A stretch of DNA of 64,000 nt, taken from assembly GCA_002529455.1 (NCBI GenBank), contig NYMS01000013.1, positions 62,001-126,000 of the forward strand, read 5' to 3'. Under the pieces are notes generated by a model, which was not told where the DNA came from, did no database searches, and saw only the letters and a program-made list of their open reading frames with translations. Shown here piece after piece: positions 51,660 to 60,223 of the stretch. This stretch comes from Glycomyces fuscus (GTDB taxonomy: Bacteria > Actinomycetota > Actinomycetes > Streptosporangiales > Streptosporangiaceae). The position numbers and the translations under genes were made by a program. The number at the start of each line of letters is the position of its first letter. The first letter of the stretch is position 1.

Positions 51660-52754
51660 ATGACCGCTATGTCCGACCCGCGTCCGCGGGGATTCGCCTC
51701 CGACAACTACGCCGGCATCCATCCCGAGGTGCTCGCGGCGATCGCCGACGCCAACGAGGGGCACGCGGTCGCCTACGGCGGCGACGCGTACACCGCGCGG
51801 CTGCGCGAGGTGCTCACCCGGCACCTCGGCGGCCCCCTGGAGGTCTTCCCCGTCTTCAACGGCACGGGCGCGAACGTGACGGCGCTGCAGTCGATGCTGC
51901 CCCGCTGGGGTGCGGTCGTCACCGCGGCCACCGCGCACGTCAACGTGGACGAGCAGGGCGCGCCCGAGCGGATCGGGGGCATGAAGCTGTTGACCGTGCC
52001 GACCGAGGACGGCAAGCTCACGCCCGAGCTCATCGACCGGGAGGCGTGGGGGTGGGGCGACGAGCACCGGGCCCAGCCCCTCGTCGTGTCGATCACGCAG
52101 TCCACCGAACTCGGCACCGTGTACACGCCGGACGAGATCCGCGCGATCACCGAGCACGCCCACGGGCTGGGCATGCGCGTGCACGTCGACGGAGCCCGCC
52201 TGGCGAACGCCGCGGCCGCGCTCGACCTGCCCCTGCGCGCCCTCACGCGCGACGCGGGCGTCGACGTGCTGAGCCTCGGCGGTACCAAGAACGGCGCGAT
52301 GCTCGCCGAGGCCGTCGTCGTGCTCAGGCCCGAGGCCTCCACCGGGCTCACCTACCTGCGCAAGCTCAACATGCAGCTCGCCTCCAAGACGCGCTTCCTC
52401 TCGGCGCAGCTGGTGGCCCTGTTCGACGGGGACCTCTACCTGCGCAACGCCCGCCACGCCAACGCGATGGCGCGGCGCCTGCGCGCGGGCGTCGAGGCGG
52501 GCCTGGCGGACGGCTCGGTCAGCGGCGTGCGCTTCACGCGCCCGACGCAGGCCAACGGCGTGTTCGCCGTCCTGCCCGCCGGCGTCGCCGACCGGCTGCG
52601 CACGGACTTCCGCTTCTACGACTGGGACGAGTCGACGGGCGAGGTGCGCTGGATGTGCGGCTTCGACACGACGGAGGAGGACGTCGACTCCTTCGTCGAG
52701 GCCATCGCGCGCGAGACGTCCCCGCGGGACCTGACCACCGCCTCGCGCCTCTGA
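51660..52754 (+). CDS. Low-specificity L-threonine aldolase-like PLP enzyme
   Basis: A 364-residue fold-type I PLP enzyme. FASDNYAGIHPEVLAAIADANEGHAVAYGGDAYTARL is the threonine-aldolase N-terminus, HVNVDEQGAPE the cofactor-contact region with its conserved His, MRVHVDGARLANAAAAL carries the Asp/Arg pair, and VLSLGGTKNGAM contains the Schiff-base Lys210. It should cleave L-threonine/allo-threonine or beta-hydroxy amino acids to glycine and an aldehyde. TAAAGT (51648-51653) ends 6 nt before the ATG, so the mRNA is probably leaderless, and AATAC-N8-GTATT (51639-51656) overlaps it as a possible operator. Confidence 0.88.
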   Translation: MTAMSDPRPRGFASDNYAGIHPEVLAAIADANEGHAVAYGGDAYTARLREVLTRHLGGPLEVFPVFNGTGANVTALQSMLPRWGAVVTAATAHVNVDEQGAPERIGGMKLLTVPTEDGKLTPELIDREAWGWGDEHRAQPLVVSITQSTELGTVYTPDEIRAITEHAHGLGMRVHVDGARLANAAAALDLPLRALTRDAGVDVLSLGGTKNGAMLAEAVVVLRPEASTGLTYLRKLNMQLASKTRFLSAQLVALFDGDLYLRNARHANAMARRLRAGVEAGLADGSVSGVRFTRPTQANGVFAVLPAGVADRLRTDFRFYDWDESTGEVRWMCGFDTTEEDVDSFVEAIARETSPRDLTTASRL

Positions 52755-52775
52755 TCCCGCGTGCGGCCGCGGTGT

Positions 52776-52839
52776 CCGGCCGTGCCGCGGCCGACGGGGT
52801 GCTCCCGGCCGTGCCGCGGCCGACGGGGTGCTCCCGGCC
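52776..52839. repeat. Two tandem 29-bp units plus a partial third
   Basis: 52776-52804 and 52805-52833 are identical 29-bp units (each begins CCGGCCGTGCCGCGG and ends GGGGTGCTC), followed by a third start CCGGCC (52834-52839). They lie between the threonine aldolase stop and a strong hairpin, outside any gene. Confidence 0.8.
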
Positions 52840-52872
52840 GGGCGGGTCCCGCCCCCGGGTGCCCACCACACA

Positions 52873-52920
52873 CGCGGGCGGGCCCGGCGGGAGAGTCTCC
52901 TCCCGCCGGGCCCGCCCGCG
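52873..52920. terminator. 21-bp perfect hairpin, bidirectional terminator
   Basis: Arms 52873-52893 and 52900-52920 are exact complements around AGTCTC (the left arm begins CGCGGGCGGGCCCGG). It is the strongest hairpin in the window, placed between the convergent threonine aldolase and sugar-binding-protein genes, so it isolates the sugar locus. Confidence 0.75.
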
Positions 52921-52948
52921 TACTGGTGCCGGGTGCGCGACGCCCGGA

Positions 52949-54268
52949 TCAGGCCTCGCCGGTGGCCGCCTCGACCTCCGACATGAACTGCTCCGCGGCC
53001 TCGGCCGGGGTCAGCTCACCGAAGGTCAGGTCCTCGGTGACGCGCTTGGTGATGTCCACGACCTGGCCCGCGCCGATCGGCGGCGGCGGGTTGCCGTCCA
53101 CGATGGTGTCCTCGATCTCGGACAGGAACACCGCGCTGCGGGCGTCGGCCTCGGGCAGGGAGTCGATGACGTGCGAGCGCACGTCCACGTTGGCGGGCAG
53201 ACCGCGGTCGGCCAGGATCAGCTCGGCGGCCTCGGGGCTGTTGAGCAGGAAGTCCACGAACAGCGCCGCCTCCTCCGGGTGCTCGGTGCCCGCGGAGATG
53301 GAGTAGAACATGGCCGGCTTGAAGTACATCCCGGTGCGCTCCTCGGTGGTCTCACCCGGGTAGCGCAGCAGTTCGATGTCGCGGCCCGCGGAGGCCGAGA
53401 TGCCGCCCAGCTGGTTGGTCCAGAAGTGGGCCATCGCGCCCTGGTTGGTGGAGAGCACCGACTGGTCGGGGCCGCCCGCCTCGATCTCCACGCTCTCGGA
53501 GGGACTGGGCTGACCGCCGTTCTCCACCAGCTGCTCGGTGACGGAGAACCACTCCTCCAGCGTCTCCTGGGAGAAGCCGAGGGAGCCGTCCTCGGCGTAG
53601 AGGTTCTCCCCGCGCTGGCGGGCGAAGATCTGGAAGCCCGACTCGTTGTAGGACATGCTCTGCGTGCCCACGATCTCGCCGTCGGAGGCCTCGCTGATCT
53701 GGGCCGAGATCTCGACGTAGTCGTCCCAGGTCCACGTCTCGTCGTCGGGCATCTCCACGCCCGCTTCCTCGAAGGCCTGGGGGTCGGCCAGGATGGCGTA
53801 GGCGTTCACGCCGGTGGCCACGCCGAAGGTCTGCCCGTCCAGGCTGCCGCTCTCGGCCACCAGGGGGTCGATCCCCGACATGTCCAGATCGGTCTCGTTG
53901 AGGTCGAGCAGGGCGCCGCGGTCGCCGTACTCACGCAGGTAGCGCTCCTCCTGCGTGATGATGTCGGGGGCGTCGTTGGCTGCGGTGCTGGTCGCCAGGC
54001 GGTCCCAGTACCCGGCCCAGTCGGTGTACTCCGGAACGATGGTGATGCCCGGGTTCTCGGCCTCGAAGAGGTCGATGACCTGCTGGGTGGTGGAGTGGCG
54101 GTCGTCCGCGCCCCACCAGGAGAAGCGCAGCTCCACGGTGCCGTCGTCGGCCTCGGAGCCGCCACAGGCGGTGGCCGCCATCACGATGGCGCCGACGCCG
54201 GCGGCCACGGACAGGAAAGGACTGCGGCGACGGGCCTGGGGGCGCCCTCTGCCAGGGTGTGCGTGCAT
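52949..54268 (-). CDS. ABC sugar-transporter substrate-binding lipoprotein (family 1, CUT1)
   Basis: A 439-residue exported binding protein. Signal and lipobox: SVAAGVGAIVMAATAC with Cys35, then an acidic linker. The mature part follows the MalE/UgpB plan: VELRFSWWGADDRHSTTQQVIDLFEAENPGITIVPEY, AWTWDDYVEISAQ-type region (TWTWDDY), and MAHFWTNQLGGI. Its ligand is expected to be a sugar or sugar derivative. It is the last gene of the leftward transport operon (permease-permease-binding protein), 18 bp after the second permease, with GAAGGGA before the ATG. No ATPase is encoded nearby, so it probably uses a shared MsiK-like ATPase. Confidence 0.9.
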   Translation of the reverse strand: MHAHPGRGRPQARRRSPFLSVAAGVGAIVMAATACGGSEADDGTVELRFSWWGADDRHSTTQQVIDLFEAENPGITIVPEYTDWAGYWDRLATSTAANDAPDIITQEERYLREYGDRGALLDLNETDLDMSGIDPLVAESGSLDGQTFGVATGVNAYAILADPQAFEEAGVEMPDDETWTWDDYVEISAQISEASDGEIVGTQSMSYNESGFQIFARQRGENLYAEDGSLGFSQETLEEWFSVTEQLVENGGQPSPSESVEIEAGGPDQSVLSTNQGAMAHFWTNQLGGISASAGRDIELLRYPGETTEERTGMYFKPAMFYSISAGTEHPEEAALFVDFLLNSPEAAELILADRGLPANVDVRSHVIDSLPEADARSAVFLSEIEDTIVDGNPPPPIGAGQVVDITKRVTEDLTFGELTPAEAAEQFMSEVEAATGEA

Positions 54269-54286
54269 GTGTTCGGTTCCCTTCGA

Positions 54287-55162
54287 CTACTTGATTCCGG
54301 TGGTGGCGATGCCCTTGACGAGGTATCGCTGACCCGCGAGGAAGAAACCGAAGACCGGTCCCAGGGCGACGATCGACATGGCGAACAGCGGACCCCAGGA
54401 GGTCTGCGAGGTCGAGTCGACGAAGGTGCGCAGGGCGACGGGAACGGTGTACATCGACGGGTCGGTGAGGAAGATCAGCTGGCTGAAGAAGTCGTTCCAC
54501 GTCCAGATGAAGGTGAAGATCGCCGTGGTGGCCAGGGCCGGCAGCGACAGGGGCATGATCAGCTGGAAGAAGATGCGCACGTGGCCGCAGCCGTCGATGC
54601 GCGCCGCCTCGTCCAGGTCCCGGGGGAGGCCGCGGATGAACTGCACCATGAGGAAGATGAAGAACCCGTCCGTGGCCAGCAGCTTGGGCACGATCAGCGG
54701 CAGGAAGGTGTTGATCCAGTCCAGCTCGGCGAAGAGGATGTACTGCGGCACGATCACGACGTGGATCGGCAGCATGATCGTGGCCATCATGATGGCGAAG
54801 AACAGCCGCTTGCCGCGGAACTCCAGCCGGGCGAAGGCGTAGGCCGCCATCGAGCAGCCGATGAGGTTGCCGACGATGGCCCCGGCCACCACGATCGCCG
54901 AGTTGAGCAGGTAGTGGTGGAACGGGAACTGGAGCGCGTTCCACCCGTCGATGTAGTTGCCCGGCGTGAAGGTCTCGGGAATCAGGCCCGGAGCGCGGAA
55001 GATCTCCTCGGTGGGCTTGAAGGAGCTGGAGAGCATCCACAGCAGCGGGTAGAGCATGGCCAGCCCGAACCCGATGAGCCCGATGTGGGTGATCAGCCGT
55101 TTGGTGTGTTCGGCCCGCGTGCGCTTGCCCGAGGTCGCGGGGGCCGTTGTCTTAGTCGCCAT
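54287..55162 (-). CDS. ABC sugar-transporter permease (MalG type)
   Basis: A 291-residue permease with six membrane helices (IGLIGFGLAMLYPLLWMLSSSFKP, NSAIVVAGAIVGNLIGCSMAAYAFARLEFRGK, FFAIMMATIMLPIHVVIVPQYILF, FFIFLMVQFIRGLPRDLDEAARIDGCGHVRIFFQLIMPLSLPALATTAIFTFIWTWNDF). The EAARIDGCG....LIMPLSLP stretch is the EAA loop that docks the ATPase. The first 20 residues are basic and cytoplasmic. Its start overlaps the preceding permease stop by 11 bp, evidence of coupled translation. Pairs with the MalF-type permease to form the membrane channel. Confidence 0.92.
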   Translation of the reverse strand: MATKTTAPATSGKRTRAEHTKRLITHIGLIGFGLAMLYPLLWMLSSSFKPTEEIFRAPGLIPETFTPGNYIDGWNALQFPFHHYLLNSAIVVAGAIVGNLIGCSMAAYAFARLEFRGKRLFFAIMMATIMLPIHVVIVPQYILFAELDWINTFLPLIVPKLLATDGFFIFLMVQFIRGLPRDLDEAARIDGCGHVRIFFQLIMPLSLPALATTAIFTFIWTWNDFFSQLIFLTDPSMYTVPVALRTFVDSTSQTSWGPLFAMSIVALGPVFGFFLAGQRYLVKGIATTGIK

Positions 55163-56123
55163 AGAAGACCCAGTACTTGGAGGCGATGAAGTTCACCGCG
55201 GTGAACCCGCCGATGATCAGCAGCAGCAGCCAGGCCATCGCCGAGGCGTAGCCCATGTCGAAGGAGCCGAAGCCGCGCAGGTAGAGGTAGAGGGTGTAGA
55301 AGAGCGTGGAGTCCGAGGGGCCGCCGGTGCCGCCGCTGACCACGAACGCCTGGGTGAAGGTCTGGAAGGCGTTGATGAACTGCAGCACCAGGTTGAAGAA
55401 GATGATCGGGGTGAGCATCGGGACGGTGATGTTCCAGAAGCGGCGCAGGGGGCCCGCTCCGTCCACCGCGGCGGCCTCGTAGTACATGGCGGGGATCTGG
55501 CGCAGACCCGCCAGGAAGATCACCATGGGGGCGCCGAAGGTCCACACGTTGAGCACGATCAGGGTGCCCAGAGCGTAGTCGGGGTGGGAGACCCAGCCCT
55601 CGCCCTGGATGCCGAAGAAGGCGAGCACCTGGTTGATCAGGCCGTTCGCGCCGAAGACCTGGCGCCACAGGATGGCGATGGCCACGCTGCCGCCGAGCAG
55701 GGAGGGCAGGTAGTACACCGACCGGTACAGGGGCAGGCCGCGCACGCCCCGGTCCAGGACCATCGCCAGGGCCAGCGCCAGGGCGAGCTGGAGGGGCACC
55801 GACACGAACACGTAGACGAACGTGACCCTGAGCGCGCTGTGCAGGCGCTCGTCGCTGATCATCCGCTGGTAGTTCTCCAGGCCGACCCACTCGTAGTCAC
55901 CGATGAGGTTGTAGTCGGTGAAGGAGAAGTACAGGGAGGCCAGGAGGGGGCCCGCGGTGATGAACACCAGGCCGATGAACCACGGGGCCAGGAAGCCGTA
56001 GGCGGCGAGGTTCTCGTTCCGCCTCTTGCCCGGGGCCGGGCTCTTGCCGACCCGGCGGCGCGCCTTGGCCGGGGCCGGGTCGTCGGAGGCCTCGGCGGGC
56101 CGCCGTTGCAGGAGGGCACTCAC
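55152..56123 (-). CDS. ABC sugar-transporter permease (MalF type)
   Basis: A 323-residue permease, first gene of the leftward transport operon. A ~55-residue basic/proline lead precedes six helices (YGFLAPWFIGLVFITAGPLLASLYFSFTDYNL onwards). The EAA loop reads YYEAAAVDGAGPLRRFWNITVPMLTP. The GTG at 56123 is selected because AGGAGG lies about 10 nt upstream; in-frame codons reach to 56237 but would overlap the operators and encode unlikely sequence. The 424-bp divergent region beyond it carries two LacI-type sites shared with the dehydrogenase operon. Confidence 0.88.
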   Translation of the reverse strand: MSALLQRRPAEASDDPAPAKARRRVGKSPAPGKRRNENLAAYGFLAPWFIGLVFITAGPLLASLYFSFTDYNLIGDYEWVGLENYQRMISDERLHSALRVTFVYVFVSVPLQLALALALAMVLDRGVRGLPLYRSVYYLPSLLGGSVAIAILWRQVFGANGLINQVLAFFGIQGEGWVSHPDYALGTLIVLNVWTFGAPMVIFLAGLRQIPAMYYEAAAVDGAGPLRRFWNITVPMLTPIIFFNLVLQFINAFQTFTQAFVVSGGTGGPSDSTLFYTLYLYLRGFGSFDMGYASAMAWLLLLIIGGFTAVNFIASKYWVFYGD

Positions 56124-56261
56124 GGGGATCCACCCTCCTGTGGGGCCACCGCCGGAGCGCTGACGGGCGCGTGCGGTCCTGGTTTCATGGAAACTGCCAA
56201 TCTCGTTCGGAGACGCGTACGCTGTGGGCGAGAACACGTGTTGAACTGCCGGAACGTGTTC

Positions 56262-56277
56262 TGGTAAGCGCTATCCA
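56262..56277. promoter_or_regulatory. LacI-type operator 1, TGGTAAGCGCTATCCA
   Basis: A near-perfect 16-bp palindrome (centre GCGC) beside the importer operon promoter. Just upstream is an inverted pair AGAACACG (56231-56238) / CGTGTTCT (56255-56262). It shares GG(T/A)AAG-x-G with the sites at 56534 and 61203. The rest of 56124-56547 contains an A/T-rich stretch with promoters but no gene. Confidence 0.6.
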
Positions 56278-56533
56278 CGTACTAAGATGTTCAGTTTCTA
56301 GCACCGGGTTACATGGGTGTCAACGGCAGGTTTCCCGAAAACTGTGATCCAAGCCCCATATCGTTACGCTTCCGGCGGCCCGGAGAACGCGGGGATCACT
56401 CCATCCTTATCCCCTCCGCGATCATTCGCACAAGGAATTCCACCCTTTGTAGCGTTATCAACACCTTCCGTCATGCGTCACGGGAGTGCGGACGCTCGGA
56501 CACGGCTTGGTCGACACCCTTGTCGGCCGAGCG

Positions 56534-56547
56534 GGAAAGCGTTTACC
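56534..56547. promoter_or_regulatory. LacI-type operator 2, GGAAAGCGTTTACC
   Basis: A 14-bp palindrome immediately before the ATG of the first dehydrogenase gene. A repressor here would block transcription or the start of translation of the rightward operon. Same consensus as the sites at 56262 and 61203. Confidence 0.6.
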
Positions 56548-57864
56548 ATGCCCTGTGTGAACCACACCACCCCACGCAGGTACGCGATCGTCGGCACCGG
56601 CTCCCGCGCCCGGATGTACACCCGGGCCCTGACCGGAACCCACAGGGACCGGGGACGGCTGGTCGCCCTCTGCGACACCAACAGCACCCGCATGGCCGTG
56701 CACAACCGGATCGTCACCGACGCCGGGCTCGACGCCGTGCCGACCTACTCCCCCGACGACTTCGCCCGCATGCTCAAGGAGGAGAGGGTCGACGAGGTCA
56801 TCGTCTGCACCGTCGACCGCACCCACGCCGACTACATCGTCGCGGCCCTGGACGCCGGGCTCGACGCCATCACCGAGAAGCCCATGACCGCCGACCTGGA
56901 GGGGCTGCGGCGCATCAACGAGGCCCAGGCGCGCACCGGGGGGCGGGTGACCGTCGGCTTCAACTACCGCTACAACCCCGTCCACCGCCAGCTGCGCGAC
57001 CTCATCGCCTCCGGGGTCATCGGCGAGGTCGGGTCGGTGCACTTCGAGTGGCTGCTCGACCTGCGCCACGGCGCCGACTACTTCCGCCGCTGGCACCGGG
57101 ACAAGACCCAGTCCGGCGGCCTGCTCGTGCACAAGGCCAGCCACCACTTCGACCTGGTCAACTGGTGGATCGGCGCCCGCCCGACCGACGTGTTCGCCTC
57201 CGGGCGGCTGTTCTTCTACGGCGAGGACAACGGCCGCCGCCACGGCCTGGCCTCCGACTACGAGCGCGGCCACGGCGAGGCCGCCGCGCAGCGCGACCCC
57301 TTCGCCCTGCACATGGACGACAGCCCCGACCTGACGGCCCTGTACCTGGAGGCCGAGCACGAGGACGGCTACCGCCGCGACCTCAACGTCTTCGGGCCCG
57401 GCATCACCATCGAGGACGACATGTCCGTGCTGGTCGGCTACGACACCGGGGCCCGCCTGACCTACCACCTGGTCGCCTACGCCCCCTGGGAGGGCTACCG
57501 GATCGCGATCACGGGCAGCAGGGGGCGCCTGGAGCTGGACATGACCGAGTTCGAGTACACCTCGCCCGAACAGGACGAGGCCACGCCCGTGCGCGGCATG
57601 CCCGCCCCCAAGGAGCACACCAGCGCCCGGCTGTGGCTGCGCCGCCACTGGCAGCCCCCCGAGGAGATCCCCGTGGCGGTGGGCGAGGGCACCCACGGCG
57701 GCGGCGACCAGCTCATGCTCGACTCGCTCTTCGGCGGCGAGGACGACGGCATCCGCCCCGACCACGCCGACGGCGGCAACGCCCTGCTCACCGGTCTGGC
57801 GGCCAACGCCTCCATCGCCTCGGGCGCACCGGTCCGCGTCGCCGACCTGCTCGGGGGCAGCTGA
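56548..57864 (+). CDS. Gfo/Idh/MocA-family oxidoreductase 1 of the sugar locus
   Basis: A 438-residue NAD(P)-dependent dehydrogenase, longer than the ~340 of typical members. Rossmann start RRYAIVGTGSRARMYTRAL, DEVIVCTVDRTHADYIVAALDAGLDAITEKPMTADL (canonical EKP), and GRVTVGFNYRYNPVHRQLRDLIASGVIGEVGSVHFEW; KTQSGGLLVHKASHHFDLVNWWIGA gives the active-site Lys/His region (K-x-S-H-x-x-D). A GRRHGLASDYERG insertion and a C-terminal arm account for the extra length. Start ATG 56548 abuts the operator; GTG 56557 is the alternative. First gene of the rightward operon; its stop overlaps the next start (TGATG). Confidence 0.9.
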   Translation: MPCVNHTTPRRYAIVGTGSRARMYTRALTGTHRDRGRLVALCDTNSTRMAVHNRIVTDAGLDAVPTYSPDDFARMLKEERVDEVIVCTVDRTHADYIVAALDAGLDAITEKPMTADLEGLRRINEAQARTGGRVTVGFNYRYNPVHRQLRDLIASGVIGEVGSVHFEWLLDLRHGADYFRRWHRDKTQSGGLLVHKASHHFDLVNWWIGARPTDVFASGRLFFYGEDNGRRHGLASDYERGHGEAAAQRDPFALHMDDSPDLTALYLEAEHEDGYRRDLNVFGPGITIEDDMSVLVGYDTGARLTYHLVAYAPWEGYRIAITGSRGRLELDMTEFEYTSPEQDEATPVRGMPAPKEHTSARLWLRRHWQPPEEIPVAVGEGTHGGGDQLMLDSLFGGEDDGIRPDHADGGNALLTGLAANASIASGAPVRVADLLGGS

Positions 57865-59036
57865 TGGGCGAGCCCGTGCCCGTGCTGCTGGTCGGGGTCC
57901 ACGGCCACGGCCGCACCCACCTGCGCTCCCTGCGCACGCTGGCGGAGAGCGGCCTGGTCCGGCTCGTGGGCGTGTGCGACCAGCGTCCCCCGGAGGAGGG
58001 CGACGACCTGGAGGGGCACGGGCCGCTGCCCTGCCACGCCGACCTGGGCGAGGCGATCGAGCGGACCGGTGCGCGGATCACCGTCCTGGCCACACCCATC
58101 CACACCCACCTGCCCCTGGCCCGCACCGCGCTGGAGCACGGGTCCCACCTGCTGCTGGAGAAGCCCACCACCGCGACCCTGGCCGAGTTCGAGGAGCTCA
58201 CCGCGGCCGTGGACGCCTCCGGGCTGGCCTGCCAGGTGGGCTTCCAGAGCCTGGGGTCGGCCGCCGTGGAGGCCGTGCGCACTCTGGTGCGCGAGGGCGC
58301 GGTGGGGCGTGTGCGCGGTATCGGGGGTTCGGGCACCTGGGTGCGCACCTCGGCCTACTACGACCGCGCCCCCTGGGCGGGGCGGCGCCGCCTCCAGGGG
58401 CGCGACGTGGTGGACGGGGCGCTGACCAACCCCTTCGCCCACGCCCTGGCCACCGCGATGGCCGTGGCCGGAGCGGCCTCCGAGGCGCCGCGGGACGTGG
58501 AGCTGGAGATGTTCCACGCCCACCCCATCGAGGCCGACGACACCTCGTGCGTGCGCGTGCGCACCGCCGACGGGCTGCCCATCACCCTGGCGGTGACCCT
58601 GTGCGCGCCCGAGCACCTGCCGCCGCGCCTGGTGGTGCACGGCGACCTGGGGCGCATCGAGTTCGAGTACACGCTGGACCGGGTCACCGTGCACCGGCCG
58701 GGCCGGGCCCCGGCCACCACCACGCACCCGCGCACCCACCTGCTGACCAACCTGGTCGGCCACGTGCGGGGGGACGAGCCGCTGCTGGTGCCGCCCCGGG
58801 CCACCCGGGCGTTCATGCACGTGCTCGAAGCGGTGCGCACCGCGCCCGACCCGGTGGCGCTGCCCGAGGGCATGCAGCACGTGTACCGCACCGACGAGGG
58901 GGTGCGCCGGGTCATCCCCGGCATCGACGCCCTCATCCACCGCAGCGCCGAGAACCTGGCGCTGTTCTCCGAACTCGACCCCGCCTGGTCCCCCGCCGCC
59001 CGGACGGGACCGGCCGACACGAAGGCCACACCGTGA
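57864..59036 (+). CDS. Gfo/Idh/MocA-family oxidoreductase 2 of the sugar locus
   Basis: A 390-residue dehydrogenase: VPVLLVGVHGHGRTHLRSLRTLAE (a GVHGHG variant of the dinucleotide motif), ITVLATPIHTHLPLARTALEHGSHLLLEKPTTAT, and GLACQVGFQSLGSAAVEAVRTLVREGAVGRVRGIGG. DGALTNPFAHALATAM carries the active-site His. Sequence and length differ clearly from the first enzyme, so the pair probably acts on two different steps, such as oxidation of a sugar derivative to a 3-keto intermediate and a later reduction. The stop overlaps the next GTG (GTGA, 59033-59036), showing tight coupling. Confidence 0.88.
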   Translation: MGEPVPVLLVGVHGHGRTHLRSLRTLAESGLVRLVGVCDQRPPEEGDDLEGHGPLPCHADLGEAIERTGARITVLATPIHTHLPLARTALEHGSHLLLEKPTTATLAEFEELTAAVDASGLACQVGFQSLGSAAVEAVRTLVREGAVGRVRGIGGSGTWVRTSAYYDRAPWAGRRRLQGRDVVDGALTNPFAHALATAMAVAGAASEAPRDVELEMFHAHPIEADDTSCVRVRTADGLPITLAVTLCAPEHLPPRLVVHGDLGRIEFEYTLDRVTVHRPGRAPATTTHPRTHLLTNLVGHVRGDEPLLVPPRATRAFMHVLEAVRTAPDPVALPEGMQHVYRTDEGVRRVIPGIDALIHRSAENLALFSELDPAWSPAARTGPADTKATP

Positions 59037-59911
59037 ACACGCTGACCCTGGACGGTTGCGTCCTGGCCGTCCTCAGGGACGGAACCGACATCGAGCCGAC
59101 CCTGTCGCCGCGCCCCTACCTGCACCCGGTGCGCACCCTCGCGGGGACGCCGGTCACCGAGGAGCGGCCCGCCGACCACCTGCACCACTTCGGGGTGAGC
59201 GTGGCCGTGCCCGACGTGTCGGGGGTGAGCTTCTGGGGCGGGCGCACCTTCACCCGAGACCGGGGCTCGGTGCTGCTGGACAACCACGGCCGGCAGCGGC
59301 ACGTGTCCTGGCTGGAGCTGGCCGCGGACCGGCGTGTCGAGGCGCTGTCGTGGACCGGCCCGGACGGGGTCGAGATGCTGAGCGAGGAGCGCACCGTGCG
59401 GGCCGCGGGCCTGGACGGGCGCACCTGGGTCCTGGACGTGCGCGTACAGCTGCGCAACACCTCCGGACGCGACCTGAGTATCGGCAGCCCCGCCACCAAC
59501 GGCCGCCCCGGTGCCGGGTACGGGGGCCTGTTCTGGCGCGCGCCCGTGGCCGCCGTCCCGCCCGCCGTCCTCGGCGCGGGCGGGCTGGAGGGCGAGGCGG
59601 CCCTGCACGGCTCGCGCGCGGAGTGGCTGGCCCTGGTCGGCGGTGACAGGGCCGGGAGCGAGGCCGACGGGAGTACCGGTAGCGGGGAGTGGACCCTGCT
59701 CTTCCTCCAGCCGGGGGAGCACACCGACCCGTGGTTCCTGCGGGCCGAGGAGTACCCCGGGGTGGGGCCCGCCCTGGCGTGGGACGCGCGGCTGCCCCTG
59801 CCCGAGGGCGGGCGCCTGGAGCGGCGGCTGCGCGTGGCGGTGCGCGACGGACGCACCGGCGGAGCCGGGGAGCTGGCGGCCCTGGCCGGGGCCGCGCGGG
59901 AGCTGCCCTGA
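59033..59911 (+). CDS. DUF6807 (PmoA-family) protein
   Basis: A 292-residue protein of the family named PmoA/DUF6807 (not a methane monooxygenase subunit). Landmarks are PRPYLHPVRTLAGTPVTEERPADHLHHFGVSVAVPDVSGVSFWGGRTF (the P-R-P-Y--P---G--T--RP-DH-HH-G block), SWLELAADRRVEALSW, and TNGRPGAGYGGLFWRAP, then LLFLQPGEHTDPWFLRAEEYPGVGPALAW. The DH-HHFG histidines suggest metal or sugar binding. Homologues are repeatedly encoded with Gfo/Idh/MocA dehydrogenases, but no reaction is proven. Third gene of the operon, overlapping the second; a terminator follows. Confidence 0.82.
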   Translation: MNTLTLDGCVLAVLRDGTDIEPTLSPRPYLHPVRTLAGTPVTEERPADHLHHFGVSVAVPDVSGVSFWGGRTFTRDRGSVLLDNHGRQRHVSWLELAADRRVEALSWTGPDGVEMLSEERTVRAAGLDGRTWVLDVRVQLRNTSGRDLSIGSPATNGRPGAGYGGLFWRAPVAAVPPAVLGAGGLEGEAALHGSRAEWLALVGGDRAGSEADGSTGSGEWTLLFLQPGEHTDPWFLRAEEYPGVGPALAWDARLPLPEGGRLERRLRVAVRDGRTGGAGELAALAGAARELP

Positions 59912-60072
59912 ACCCGTGGCCCCGGGGACGGGACCCGCGACGGGACCGGAGGCGGCCCCGCCGCAGGTCCGTGAGGTGAGGCGGGTCCGCACGGCGGTCA
60001 CGTGGACCGGCGGACGGGAACGCACACGCCCGGGCGTGGGAGCGGGCCCGTGAGGAAGGCCCTGTGAGGTAC

Positions 60073-60100
60073 GGGGGCGGATCCCGCAGGATCCGCCCCC
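60073..60100. terminator. 12-bp perfect hairpin after the dehydrogenase operon
   Basis: GGGGGCGGATCC (60073-60084), loop CGCA, then GGATCCGCCCCC (60089-60100), extended outside by GTAC..GTAC. It lies 162 bp after the DUF6807 stop; 59912-60223 otherwise holds nothing recognised before the next gene. Confidence 0.6.
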
Positions 60101-60223
60101 GCGCCCGTACGGCCGGGCGCAGCACGAAAACGGCAGGACCCCGAACACGCGGCGGCACCAGTGCCCCGCACGCCTGTGGACAACCCCCCGGACAGCGGGG
60201 GCGAGGGAAGGAAGACAACACCC

